From Paraburkholderia youngii (GTDB lineage: Bacteria; Pseudomonadota; Gammaproteobacteria; Burkholderiales; Burkholderiaceae): a stretch of 64,000 nucleotides of DNA. This document shows positions 17,160 through 25,900 of the stretch, piece after piece. The position numbers were made by a program, and so were the translations under genes. The notes under the pieces were generated by a model. It did no database searches and was not told the DNA's origin. It saw nothing but the letters and a program-made list of their open reading frames with translations. Numbering within the stretch: position 1 is the first letter of the stretch; every line of letters begins with the position of its first letter. The stretch spans positions 3,279,165-3,343,164 of the forward strand of contig NZ_JAALDK010000001.1 in assembly GCF_013366925.1 (NCBI RefSeq). Reading direction: 5' to 3'.

Positions 17160-17340
17160 ATGCGCAGCACTAGTATGTTTTTCTGCTATTCATTATGTCG
17201 CAGGCGACCTATTCTTCACAGTCCATCTATGGATGCCTATGGGGAGCCTGCAGCATTACCCTATTTAAAAAAGGCGCAGGCGAACTGGTTGCTTTATAGC
17301 GAAGACGACTGGTCCGCGCCGCTTTGCCGGCATTGCGCTC
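17160..17340 (+). pseudogene. Possible remnant of a second LprI-like gene
   Basis: The frame from the ATG at 17160 contains 'ALPYLKKAQANWLLYSEDD', which resembles the core 'LKxAQxxWxxYRDxxC' of DUF1311 proteins, but the conserved Cys is replaced by Trp, the signal and upstream half are missing, and beyond about 17340 the frame runs antisense into the receptor gene. A decayed duplicate of the gene before it is a reasonable reading, not proved. Confidence 0.3.
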
Positions 17341-17401
17341 GTGCAGAACCCCCAAGCGACCGCAAGACCGAAGCCATCCGATCCCACCACGCAATCCACC
17401 T

Positions 17402-19789
17402 CTACTTCCACCCATATCTCATCCCCACCCAAAACCCCCTCGGCGCCCCCGGCCCGACGAACTGCTCGTTGACCGGATTCGCGCCGTTGAACGTATTCCC
17501 CGGCCCGGTAAAGAAGTTCGCCCCCAGCGCGCCGAAGCTCGCATAGCGTTTATCGAGCAGGTTCGACACCGATGCGAACACCTGCAACTGTTTCGTCACC
17601 TGATACGAAGTGTCCATATCGATCAGCAGATAGCCGGAGATCTTGCCATTCACGTCCTGATTGTTCTCATCGCCCTGCGCGTAGATGCTGCCGCGCCACG
17701 TCAGGTTCGTGCCGATTCGCCATTTCGAGGTGGCCGCGTAATCGAGCCGTAGTTTGACGGTCGTCGCCGGAATGCTCGGGATGTGGTCGCCGGGATGCAC
17801 GGTGATGTTGCCGTTCGCGTCGGCGCTCGAATTGCTGCGGCTGCTTTCGACCCATGTCGACTGGTAGGTCGCGTTGACGTAGCTATAGCTGCCGGTCACC
17901 GTGAGCGGACCATATTTCGTCTGCCCTGCCAGTTCGACGCCTTGCCGGCGCGTGCGCCCGACGTTCTGGAAAAAACCCTGCGAACTGCCCGCACCGTTAC
18001 TGCTGATGAACTGGATGTCGTTGTCGAGCGTCGTGCTGTAAGCGGCGGCGCTCCATGTCGTGTTGCCGCCGATCCTGCCGCGCGCCCCGACTTCATAGGT
18101 CTTCGAAATAACCGGCTGCAACGGCGGATCGGAGATGAAGTCGTTCGGCAGCGAACATGGCGCGTTCGGATCGGCGCAGGCCAGTTCGATCGCGGTCGGC
18201 GAGCGCATGCCCTCGTTGTAGGTCGCATAGGCGGTGAAGGCAGGCGTCGGGTTCCAGTTGATGCCGACCGCCGGATTGAAGCGCGAGAACGTATGGTGGC
18301 CGTTGAGCTGCGGCTGCGTGCCGGATTCGTCGCCGATCGTCGCATCGGCCCAGTTGTAGCGGCCCGACAGCGTCAGCGACCACTGCGGCGTCAGCGACAG
18401 TGTGTCCGTCAGGTAGATGCCGTAGTTCGTGTTGTGCGTGTTCGCGTTGGTTTGCGGTTCGAAATTGCCGATGCCGACCGTCGCGCGCGAATCGGTGAAC
18501 ATCGCGTCCTGCGACGACTGCGTGAAGTGCGAATTGGCGGCATCGACGGCCATGCCCGCGATGAACTGGTTCTTCATGCCGCCGAGCTTGCCGAGCAGCG
18601 TCAGTTGCAAGCTCGCGCCGTAGCTGTCGGTCGTCACGGTCGATTGCACGTTGGTCGCCTGCAACGTATCGACGTCGCCGTCGTCCCCGATCTTGCCGAA
18701 GTTTTCGTTGACGTTACTGCTGGTATTGGCATTGCGAAAGTGTCGGTAATACGCGTTGCCGCTCAGCTCGACGTTGTCGTTGAAGTAATGATCGCCCGAC
18801 AGCGTCAGGTAGCCGACGCTATTCTGATTCCGGTCGGGATACGTGTACGGTTGCTTCGGGTTGTTGAGGAACGAGCGCGGAATAGTTTGCACGCCGTGCA
18901 GATCGTTGTCCGCGCCACCGGCCGACAACGACAGCGTGGTGTCGGCGTCGGTATAGCGCAGCTTGCCGAATGCCTGGCGGATGCGGCTCTCGTTCTGCTC
19001 GGCCCAGCCGTTGTCGTTCGCGGCGTTGGCGGTGAAGTAGTAATCGAGGTTCTGGCCGATCGTGCCGCCCTGTTCGATCTGCGCGGCCTTGCGTCCCCAC
19101 GAGCCGCCCTGTATTTCGGCCTCGCCGACCGGGTTGTCCTTGCCGTTTTTCGTCGTGATCGCCAGCGCGCCGCCGAGCGTGTTGAAGCCGAAGGTCGGAT
19201 TGGAGCCGGGGATCAGCTGCATCGTGTCGATTGCCTGTTGCGGTATCAGGTCCCAGTTCACGACGTCGCCGAACGGCTCGTTCACGCGCACGCCGTCGAC
19301 GAATACCGACAAGCCCTGCGGCGTGCCCAGCAGCGGCGATGCAGTGAAGCCGCGATAGAACAGGTTCATCTGATACGGATTGCCCTGAGCGTCGGAGATC
19401 GAGACGCTAGGCAGATTCGCCGCGAGGTAATCGGTAAGCGTCTGGCGTCCCTGTCGTTGAATATCGGCCGCATGGACCGTCTGCACGTTGGCCGGCACTT
19501 GCGTCAGCGGCGTGCCGATGCCGAGCAACGGCGTGGTGCCTACGACGACGATCGGCGCGAGGGTCGTGGTGGGTGTCGTGTTGTTGGTGGCGTTGTCGTC
19601 GGCGGCCTTGGAAGGCGCCGCGGAAGACGCCGAAGCCGGCGCCGACGCCGACGCCGCGACCGGCGGCTCGGCTTGCCCCTGCGCCCATACGCCCGTGGAC
19701 AAACCGGCGAGCGCGCCCCCCACACAGAAGGTGATGCCGGCGCGCCGCTGAAGCCGGCGTTTGCGGCGTGCTTGAGATCGCATGCTCAT
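17402..19789 (-). CDS. TonB-dependent outer-membrane receptor
   Basis: 795 residues from the ATG at 19789 (AGGAGA 8 nt upstream). Arg-rich signal peptide ending 'GVWAQG', then an Ala/Ser/Thr-rich linker, a TonB-box-like 'LAPIVVVG', a plug domain ('QTLTDYLAANLPSVSISDAQ', 'GLSVFVDGVRVNEPFGD', 'FGFNTLGGALAITTKNG') and a 22-strand barrel ending in an aromatic strand 'GFWVGMRYGWK'. Such receptors import chelated metals or cofactors. Position next to tonB-exbBD and among PQQ and lanthanide-enzyme genes suggests import of a lanthanide chelate or PQQ (inference). Ligand specificity cannot be read from sequence. Confidence 0.88.
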   Translation of the reverse strand: MSMRSQARRKRRLQRRAGITFCVGGALAGLSTGVWAQGQAEPPVAASASAPASASSAAPSKAADDNATNNTTPTTTLAPIVVVGTTPLLGIGTPLTQVPANVQTVHAADIQRQGRQTLTDYLAANLPSVSISDAQGNPYQMNLFYRGFTASPLLGTPQGLSVFVDGVRVNEPFGDVVNWDLIPQQAIDTMQLIPGSNPTFGFNTLGGALAITTKNGKDNPVGEAEIQGGSWGRKAAQIEQGGTIGQNLDYYFTANAANDNGWAEQNESRIRQAFGKLRYTDADTTLSLSAGGADNDLHGVQTIPRSFLNNPKQPYTYPDRNQNSVGYLTLSGDHYFNDNVELSGNAYYRHFRNANTSSNVNENFGKIGDDGDVDTLQATNVQSTVTTDSYGASLQLTLLGKLGGMKNQFIAGMAVDAANSHFTQSSQDAMFTDSRATVGIGNFEPQTNANTHNTNYGIYLTDTLSLTPQWSLTLSGRYNWADATIGDESGTQPQLNGHHTFSRFNPAVGINWNPTPAFTAYATYNEGMRSPTAIELACADPNAPCSLPNDFISDPPLQPVISKTYEVGARGRIGGNTTWSAAAYSTTLDNDIQFISSNGAGSSQGFFQNVGRTRRQGVELAGQTKYGPLTVTGSYSYVNATYQSTWVESSRSNSSADANGNITVHPGDHIPSIPATTVKLRLDYAATSKWRIGTNLTWRGSIYAQGDENNQDVNGKISGYLLIDMDTSYQVTKQLQVFASVSNLLDKRYASFGALGANFFTGPGNTFNGANPVNEQFVGPGAPRGFWVGMRYGWK

Positions 19790-19968
19790 CGTTGTTGTCT
19801 CCTGCCGGCTTGTTATGCGCGCGTGTCGCGCGTTGTTCGACGTTGGTGTAAAGCTTCGCATACACGTCTGTAAGCCGCGCGGGAGCTTTTCCCGATCTGC
19901 CGGGGAAGCGTTCCCAAACTCGCGCGAAACCCGCTGCGCGTGCCGGCGCTGAGTAGAATGCAAGCGTC

Positions 19969-20967
19969 ATGTCAAGCGAACCGATCCATTCCTCCTCTGC
20001 TGGCCGTCCACCGCCATCGTCACCGATATGGCGCGACCTCGGCTGGGTCGTCGCCGTGACCGTGCTCGCGGCGGCGCTCGGCGCCGCCTTCGATCTGAGC
20101 GAGAAGATCTACCGGTTCACGCGCGGCATGGAGCGCTTCCAGCTCGATGAGTTGCCGGGCACGCTGTTCGTGCTTTCGATCGCGCTCGCATGGTTCGCGT
20201 GGCGACGCTATAGCGATGCGCGCCGCGAAGCGCGCCATCGCCGCATGCTCGAGGAACAGGCCGAACGACTGCTCGCCGACAACCGGCGCCTCGCCAGTCA
20301 GGCGCTGCAGGCGCAGGAACTCGAGCGCCGCCATATGGCGCGCGAGCTGCACGACGAGCTGGGTCAATACCTTAACGCGATGTCGCTCGACGCGGCGCGC
20401 ATCCGCGATCTATCGGGCGAGCGCGAGCCGGAGATTCATCGCATCGCGCTCGGGCTGATACAAAGCGCGACGCATGTGTACCGGGAGATCGGCGGCATGA
20501 TCCGCCGCCTGCGGCCGATCGGTCTCGACGAATTCGGCTTGCCGACCGCGCTCGAACATTGCGTCGACGGCTGGCGCGAGCGTTTGCCCGAGGCGTCATT
20601 CTCGGTGACGATCGAAGGCGATTTCAGCGGCCTCAGCGATGCGTTGACGATCACGCTGTACCGGCTCGTGCAGGAAGGACTGACGAACGTGTCGAAGTTC
20701 GCGCGCCGCTCGCGCGTCGAACTGTTCATGGTGCGCGCGCCGCGCGAAGACAACGGCACGCAGATCGACGAGATTGTCGTCACGATGGCCGACGACGGCC
20801 CCGGCACCGATCTGACGAAGCCGCGCAGCGGGCTCGGGCTGATCGGCATGCGCGAGCGCGTCGAGGCGCTCGGCGGCGAGTTTCACGTCGCGAGCGAGCC
20901 GCAGCGCGGTTTTCTGTTCTGCGCGCGCGTATCCGCTCAAGCGGGGCTGGCCGAGCCCGTGAACTGA
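19969..20967 (+). CDS. NarL-family sensor histidine kinase
   Basis: 332 residues. Two membrane segments (about residues 24-42 and 64-78) enclose a very short periplasmic loop, followed by a coiled coil and a HisKA_3 domain with H-box 'ARELHDELGQ' (His128), then a HATPase with N-box 'EGLTNVSKFA', 'DDGPGTD' and 'GLGLIGMRERVEALGGE'. It pairs with LuxR-type response regulators and most likely partners the adjacent regulator. The genes converge and overlap by 31 bp. Kinases of this type control PQQ alcohol oxidation in Paracoccus (FlhS) and Pseudomonas (ErcS), so a role here is likely but inferred. Confidence 0.88.
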   Translation: MSSEPIHSSSAGRPPPSSPIWRDLGWVVAVTVLAAALGAAFDLSEKIYRFTRGMERFQLDELPGTLFVLSIALAWFAWRRYSDARREARHRRMLEEQAERLLADNRRLASQALQAQELERRHMARELHDELGQYLNAMSLDAARIRDLSGEREPEIHRIALGLIQSATHVYREIGGMIRRLRPIGLDEFGLPTALEHCVDGWRERLPEASFSVTIEGDFSGLSDALTITLYRLVQEGLTNVSKFARRSRVELFMVRAPREDNGTQIDEIVVTMADDGPGTDLTKPRSGLGLIGMRERVEALGGEFHVASEPQRGFLFCARVSAQAGLAEPVN

Positions 20968-21599
20968 AGTCCGAGGCGGCTTGCCATCTGCGCGAGCTGC
21001 ACGCCGTTGTCGGCGCCGAACTTCTGCCGGATCACCGATTGATGGTTGGCCACCGTCTTTTGACTCAAGCCGAGCTTTTCGGCGATGCTCGGCAGCGTGT
21101 AGCCCTGCACGAGCAGCCGCAGCACTTCGAACTCGCGCGCGGACAACTGACGCCCCGGCGGCCCTTCGTTGAACGCGGTGCGCAGCGCGAGCGCCTGCGA
21201 AATGTCCGGGCTCAGATAGCCGGCGCGTCGGGCGATCGAGCGCACCGCTTCGACCAGCACGTCGGGCGCGCTCGCCTTGGTCACGTAGCCGAGCGCGCCT
21301 GCGTCGAGCGCGCGGCGCACGAAGATCGATTCCTCGTGCACGCTGAAGATCAGCACGCGCGCATCGGGCTCGCGCGCGAGCATGCGCCGCATCGCTTCGA
21401 TGCCGCTCGCGCCCGGCAGCGACACGTCCATCACGACCACATCGGGCCGCAACGCGCAAAAACGCTGGTAGGCCTGCGCGGCGTCGGCCGCTTCCCCGCA
21501 CACCTCGACGTCGTCGTTCAATTCGAGCAGACGCCGGTAGCCTTCGCGCACGACCGCGTGATCGTCGACGAGCAGAACGGAGATGGTGTCGGCACTCAT
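20937..21599 (-). CDS. LuxR-type response regulator at the end of the pqq operon
   Basis: 220 residues: receiver domain with acidic pocket 'LLVDDHAVVREGY', phosphoacceptor Asp58 (VVVMDVSLPG) and Lys in 'YVTKASAPD', then a LuxR helix-turn-helix ('SAREFEVLRLLVQGYTLPSI', 'LGLSQKTVANHQSVIRQKFG'). The ATG at 21599 overlaps the pqqE stop (ATGA), so it is translated with PQQ synthesis. Relatives such as FlhR, MxaB and AgmR/ErbR activate PQQ dehydrogenase and pqq genes in other bacteria. Its 3' end overlaps the kinase gene by 31 bp tail to tail. Confidence 0.9.
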   Translation of the reverse strand: MSADTISVLLVDDHAVVREGYRRLLELNDDVEVCGEAADAAQAYQRFCALRPDVVVMDVSLPGASGIEAMRRMLAREPDARVLIFSVHEESIFVRRALDAGALGYVTKASAPDVLVEAVRSIARRAGYLSPDISQALALRTAFNEGPPGRQLSAREFEVLRLLVQGYTLPSIAEKLGLSQKTVANHQSVIRQKFGADNGVQLAQMASRLGLQFTGSASPA

Positions 21600-22834
21600 G
21601 ATTGGGCTCCGGGTGATGCTCGGTTGTCGCCGGCGGTGTCGGGCTCGCGGGCAGCCGCCGCGAGCTTGCGCGAGTTGGCGTCGTTGCGGAACAGGATCGG
21701 CTGTTCGCGCGCCGCTGCTGTCGCCGCGGATTCCGACGCCGCGTGCCGCACGATCTTGACCACGTTCTCGTGAAATGGCGACTTGTCGCAGACAGGATCG
21801 GCGTTGGCCGCGTCGCCGGTCAGCAGGTAGGCCTGGCAGCGGCAGCCGCCGAGGTCGTGTTCCTTTTCGTCGCAACTGCGGCACGGCTCCTTCATCCACT
21901 GCAAACCGCGAAAGCGATTGAATGCGTCGCTGTCGTACCAGATCTCGCGCAACGGCATCTCCTTCACGTTCGGCAGCGTCAGGCCGGGCAAGCCGCGCGC
22001 CGCGTGACACGGCAGCGCGGCGCCGTCGGGCGCGATGCCGAGGAACACCGCGCCCCAGCCGTTCATGCAGCGCTTCGGGCGGCGCTCGAAGTAGTCGGGC
22101 ACGACGAAGAAGATCTTGCAGCGCTCGCCATGAGTCCGGCGATAACGCGCGACTACCGCTTCGGCTTCTTCGAGCTGCTCGCGCGTCGGCATCAGTTGCG
22201 CCTGGTTCTCGCGCGCCCAGCCGTAGTACTGCGTGTTCGCCAGCTCCAGATATTCGGCGCCGAGAGCCAGCGCCATCTCGATGATCTTGTCGACGTGCGG
22301 CAGGTTGTAGCGATGCAGCACGCAGTTCATCACCATCGGAAAGCCGTGCCGTTTGAGCGCGGCGGCGACGCGCTGTTTCAGCTCGAACGTGCGGGTGCTG
22401 CTCAGGAAATCATTCAACTGCTGCGTCGAGTCCTGGAACGACAACTGGATATGATCGAGCCCGGCGGCCTTCAGGTCGCCGAGGCGCTGATCGGTGAGAC
22501 CGACGCCCGACGTGATCAGGTTCGTGTAGAAGCCGAGCCCGTGCGCTTCTTCGACCAGCACTTCGACGTCGTCGCGCACCAGCGGCTCGCCGCCCGAGAA
22601 GCCGAGTTGCACCGCGCCGAGCGCGCGCGCCTCGCGCAGCACGTCGAGCCATTGGCCGGTGGTCAGTTCGCGGTTGTGATCGGTGTAGTCGAGCGGGTTG
22701 TAGCAGAACGCGCAATGCAGCGGACAGCGATAGGTCAGCTCCGCGAGCAGCCACAGCGGCGGCGGCACCGCGGCGGCCGCGCTGCTTTGCGGTTGCCCGC
22801 CGGGTTGAGAGCCTGGTTGAGAAAGATCGGTCAT
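21596..22834 (-). CDS. pqqE: PqqE radical SAM PQQ synthase component
   Basis: 412 residues from the ATG at 22834, 4 nt after the pqqD stop. Radical SAM cluster Cys37-x3-Cys41-x2-Cys44 (TYRCPLHCAFC), the 'FSGGEPLVRDD' SAM site, and a C-terminal SPASM region with several Cys (CRSCDEKEHDLGGCRCQAY). The enzyme joins Glu and Tyr side chains of the PqqA peptide. The last 45 residues or so beyond 'PFHENVVKIV' are an extended tail rich in Ala and Arg, longer than usual. Confidence 0.96.
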   Translation of the reverse strand: MTDLSQPGSQPGGQPQSSAAAAVPPPLWLLAELTYRCPLHCAFCYNPLDYTDHNRELTTGQWLDVLREARALGAVQLGFSGGEPLVRDDVEVLVEEAHGLGFYTNLITSGVGLTDQRLGDLKAAGLDHIQLSFQDSTQQLNDFLSSTRTFELKQRVAAALKRHGFPMVMNCVLHRYNLPHVDKIIEMALALGAEYLELANTQYYGWARENQAQLMPTREQLEEAEAVVARYRRTHGERCKIFFVVPDYFERRPKRCMNGWGAVFLGIAPDGAALPCHAARGLPGLTLPNVKEMPLREIWYDSDAFNRFRGLQWMKEPCRSCDEKEHDLGGCRCQAYLLTGDAANADPVCDKSPFHENVVKIVRHAASESAATAAAREQPILFRNDANSRKLAAAAREPDTAGDNRASPGAQS

Positions 22835-22838
22835 CGCA

Positions 22839-23117
22839 CTACTCCAGCCAGCCGCGCCCATGCGCGTCGGCGATGAAAGCCCGCACCTCGTTGCCGATGC
22901 CGGTCGCGTTGAACGCCTGTTCGAGCTCGGCGATCAGCGTATCGATGTCGCGTGTGCCGTCACAGCGCTTGAGGATTTCTCCCGCGCTTTGATTGAGTTT
23001 CACCATGCCTTCCGGGTAGAGCAGCACGTGCGCGTTCTGCGCAGGCTCCCATTGCAGGCGGAACGGCTTCGCGATCGTGAGCGGCGTGGCGGGGTCGGCG
23101 CGTGTGGTGTCGTTCAT
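22839..23117 (-). CDS. pqqD: PqqD peptide chaperone
   Basis: 92 residues from the ATG at 23117, which overlaps the pqqC stop (ATGA). Typical PqqD sequence: '[20 protein letters not shown]', '[16 protein letters not shown]', '[12 protein letters not shown]' and a C-terminal 'DAHGRGWLE'. PqqD binds the PqqA peptide and presents it to PqqE. Confidence 0.95.
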   Translation of the reverse strand: MNDTTRADPATPLTIAKPFRLQWEPAQNAHVLLYPEGMVKLNQSAGEILKRCDGTRDIDTLIAELEQAFNATGIGNEVRAFIADAHGRGWLE

Positions 23118-23902
23118 TGCGGAAACGCCTTCTCGATCGAGTCGAGCATGGTCCACAGAATGTCGAGCTTGAACTGCAGGATTTCGAGCGCGCGTTCCTG
23201 CTGATCGCGTCGCGTGAAATGCGCGAGCGTGACTTCGAGTCCGTGCTGCACGTCGCGCTGCGCGAGCGAAATGCGCGAGCGGAAGTACGCGAGGCCCTCG
23301 GGCTCGATCCACGGATAGTGCTCGGGCCAGCTCGCGAGCCGGTCGCGATGCACCTGCGGCGCGAACATCTCGGTCAGCGACGAGCACACCGCTTCCTGCC
23401 ACGGCGCACGGCGCGCGAAATTCACATAGGCATCGACGGCGAAGCGCACGCCCGGCGTCACGTGTTCGAGCGACCACAATTCGTCGCGCGTGAGGCCGAC
23501 CGCGTCCGCAAGACGCGCCCAGGTTTCGATGCCGCCTTCCGCGCCTTCGTAGCCGTCGTGATCGAGAATGCGCAGCACCCAGCGGCGGCGCGTCGCGCGG
23601 TCCGGACAGTTCGACAGAATGGCCGCATCCTTGAGCGGAATGTTGATCTGATAGTAGAAGCGGTTCGCGACCCAGCCGCGAATCTGCTCGAGCGAGCAGC
23701 CGCCGCTATTCATCTTCACGTTGAACGGATGGTGGATGTGATAGGCGGTGCCCTTCGCGCGCAACTGCGCTTCGAATTCCTCACGGCTCCAGGCGGGCCG
23801 GTCGATGAGCTGGGTTCCCGCCGCACTTGCATCGCGTGTCGGTATCGTGTCCTGAATGTCTTTCGCGTTCATGCCGTCCGTCTCCGTTTTATCGTCGTTC
23901 AC
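23114..23902 (-). CDS. pqqC: PqqC pyrroloquinoline-quinone synthase
   Basis: 262 residues from GTG 23902, or 252 from ATG 23872 which has GGAG upstream. Conserved PqqC features: '[15 protein letters not shown]', '[21 protein letters not shown]', '[10 protein letters not shown]' and 'ITRDELWSL'-like sequence, and '[10 protein letters not shown]'. PqqC performs the final oxygen-dependent ring closure and oxidation without metal or cofactor. It begins 46 nt after pqqB. Confidence 0.95.
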   Translation of the reverse strand: MNDDKTETDGMNAKDIQDTIPTRDASAAGTQLIDRPAWSREEFEAQLRAKGTAYHIHHPFNVKMNSGGCSLEQIRGWVANRFYYQINIPLKDAAILSNCPDRATRRRWVLRILDHDGYEGAEGGIETWARLADAVGLTRDELWSLEHVTPGVRFAVDAYVNFARRAPWQEAVCSSLTEMFAPQVHRDRLASWPEHYPWIEPEGLAYFRSRISLAQRDVQHGLEVTLAHFTRRDQQERALEILQFKLDILWTMLDSIEKAFPQ

Positions 23903-23948
23903 AGCCGCGCCTGGCTACCTCATCTCTTCGCACTCTTTACTGCGCACT

Positions 23949-24863
23949 TCAAAGCTCGAAGCTCATTCCGTCGTACGCGACCTCGATTCCATGCTCGCCT
24001 AGCATGCGCCGCTCGGGGCCGTCTTCGATCAGGATCGGATTTGTGTTGTTGATATGGATCAGCACTTTGCGCTTCGCGCCGAGCGAATCGAGCGTTTCGA
24101 TCATGCCGCCCGCGCCGCTCTGCGGCAGATGGCCCATATCCGCCGAGGTCTTCTTCGACAGGCCGAGGCGGATCATTTCGTCGCCGGTCCACAGCGTGCC
24201 GTCGACGAGCAGCAGATCGGCCTCGCGCATCGCCGCGAGCACGTGCGGCTCGATCGCGCCAAGGCCCGGCGCGTAGAACACGCGCTGGCCCGATTGCAGG
24301 TTCGTCAGCACGAGCCCGATGTTGTCGCCGCGCTCGGGCGCCTCGCGATGCGGCGAGTACGGCGGCGCCTTGCTCGATAGCGGCAGCGCGTCGATGCGGA
24401 TGCCGGGCAATGCGTCGACGACGAGCGGCGCGCCGTCTAGCGCGATGCGGCGATGCTCGACACCACAGTAGTGCGACAGGATCGGCGCGACCGGAAAGCC
24501 GGAGCGCAGGTCTTGCCAGACCGCATCGGTCGCGTACAGCGGCAGCGGCGTGTCGCGTTCGCGCAGCATCAGAAGGCCGGTCACGTGGTCGATCTGCGCG
24601 TCGATCACGAGCACCGCGGCAATGCCGCTGTCGCGCGCGCGCCGGGCCGGCTGAAGCTCGGGATGCGCGGCGATCTGCGCGAGCAGATCGGGCGACGCAT
24701 TGACGAGCAGCCAGTCCTCGCCGTTCGCGCTGACCGCGATCGACGACTGCGTGCGGCGCGTCGCCTTCACCGTGCCGCGACGCACGCCGTCGCAATTGCG
24801 GCAATTGCAGTTCCACTGCGGAAAACCGCCGCCCGCCGACGAGCCGAGTACCTTGATCTTCAT
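23949..24863 (-). CDS. pqqB: PqqB metallo-hydrolase-fold PQQ synthesis protein
   Basis: 304 residues of the metallo-beta-lactamase fold. Opens MKIKVLGSSAGGGFPQWNC with the Cys cluster 'CNCRNC' known as a zinc site in PqqB, followed by 'DAQIDHVTGLLMLRE', 'PLYATDAVW', 'GGMIETLDSLGAKRKV' and 'HINNTNPIL'. PqqB hydroxylates the Tyr-Glu precursor in current models. The ATG overlaps the stop of the S33 hydrolase gene. There is no pqqA directly upstream, unlike the usual pqqABCDE order. Confidence 0.95.
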   Translation of the reverse strand: MKIKVLGSSAGGGFPQWNCNCRNCDGVRRGTVKATRRTQSSIAVSANGEDWLLVNASPDLLAQIAAHPELQPARRARDSGIAAVLVIDAQIDHVTGLLMLRERDTPLPLYATDAVWQDLRSGFPVAPILSHYCGVEHRRIALDGAPLVVDALPGIRIDALPLSSKAPPYSPHREAPERGDNIGLVLTNLQSGQRVFYAPGLGAIEPHVLAAMREADLLLVDGTLWTGDEMIRLGLSKKTSADMGHLPQSGAGGMIETLDSLGAKRKVLIHINNTNPILIEDGPERRMLGEHGIEVAYDGMSFEL

Positions 24864-25900
24864 GCCGCGTGACGCATGCTGCTGCGCTCCTCGTCGATGG
24901 TGGGAATGAACATCGCGGCGAGCGCGCTCGCGACGCGTGCATGCAGTGCGGGGTCGCTCGCCAGATGGCCGGCCGCGCTCACGGACTCGACACGCGCGGA
25001 AGGAACCGCGCGCGACAGACGCCGCAGATTGCCGTGCGGACACACCGGATCGCGCGAGCCATGCACGGCCGCGATCGATACGCCGGCCGTGGCCGCGCGC
25101 CGCGCGAGCGACAGCAAACGCGTTTCGCCGAGCCAGCAGCGATGCGCGAGGTAGTGCGCCTGAATCCGGTATTTGCCGATCAACTTGCGAGCGGCATGGC
25201 GTTCGCAATCGTGTGCGTTTCGCTGGGCCCCGCGTTGTTGTGCCGCGGCGCCTCGCGGCGATGCACTCGCCAGCACCGCGTTTTCATAACCGCGCCAGGC
25301 CAGCGCGACCGCACGTTGCCGCGCTTCGCGCGCGCCGTATTGCAAGCCGGAGCCGCATCGCGCGGCTAGCGTTGCAGGCTCGTCGCAGCGGGCAGCGGCA
25401 CGCAGTCTCGACCACGCACGCGGCGCGCGCTTGCGCGACGCGATGAACAAACCGCGCACTTCGCGCGCGGATGTTAGAAACAGGCCGCGCAGCACGACGC
25501 CCGTGACCGACTGCGGACACTGTCCCGCATACGCGAGCGCGAGCGCCGCGCCCCACGATCCGCCGAGCACGCCCCAGCGCGCGAAGCCGAGCCGCACGCG
25601 AATCGCTTCCAGATCGGCGATCAGATAGTCGGTGCGGTTGTGGCGCACGCTGCCATGCGGCGTCGACGCACCGGTGCCGCGCTGGTCGATCAGCACGACG
25701 CGAAAGCGCTGCAGATCGAAGAGCCGCAGCACGCCGGGCTGACTGCCGCTGCCGGGGCCGCCGTGCAGCACCGCGACCGGCACGCCGTCGCGCGCGCCGG
25801 CGAGCGCATACCACACGCGATGGCCATCGCGCGTGCGCAGCGTATGCACTTCGAGCGCCGCGGCTGCCTGCGTGGGGTGCGACGAGCTTCGCATCGTCAT
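24860..25900 (-). CDS. Alpha/beta hydrolase of the S33 (prolyl iminopeptidase-like) family
   Basis: 346 residues from the ATG at 25900. Shows the S33 oxyanion motif H46-G-G-P-G, 'VVLIDQRGTGAST', nucleophile elbow G-G-S115-W-G-A, the acid in 'VHGSRDPVCP' and a late His in 'SAAGHLAS'. The lid region is Arg/Ala-rich. It overlaps both cytochrome b561 upstream and pqqB downstream by 4 nt, so it is fixed within the PQQ operon. PQQ synthesis needs proteolysis of the PqqA product, usually by PqqF/PqqG; none is seen here, so this enzyme may trim the peptide or be an auxiliary esterase (inference). Confidence 0.85.
   Translation of the reverse strand: MTMRSSSHPTQAAAALEVHTLRTRDGHRVWYALAGARDGVPVAVLHGGPGSGSQPGVLRLFDLQRFRVVLIDQRGTGASTPHGSVRHNRTDYLIADLEAIRVRLGFARWGVLGGSWGAALALAYAGQCPQSVTGVVLRGLFLTSAREVRGLFIASRKRAPRAWSRLRAAARCDEPATLAARCGSGLQYGAREARQRAVALAWRGYENAVLASASPRGAAAQQRGAQRNAHDCERHAARKLIGKYRIQAHYLAHRCWLGETRLLSLARRAATAGVSIAAVHGSRDPVCPHGNLRRLSRAVPSARVESVSAAGHLASDPALHARVASALAAMFIPTIDEERSSMRHAA

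Noticed and set aside
17783..19873. 696-codon plus-strand frame opposite the TonB-dependent receptor
   Set aside because: Antisense shadow with biased composition and no domain; the receptor on the minus strand is complete.
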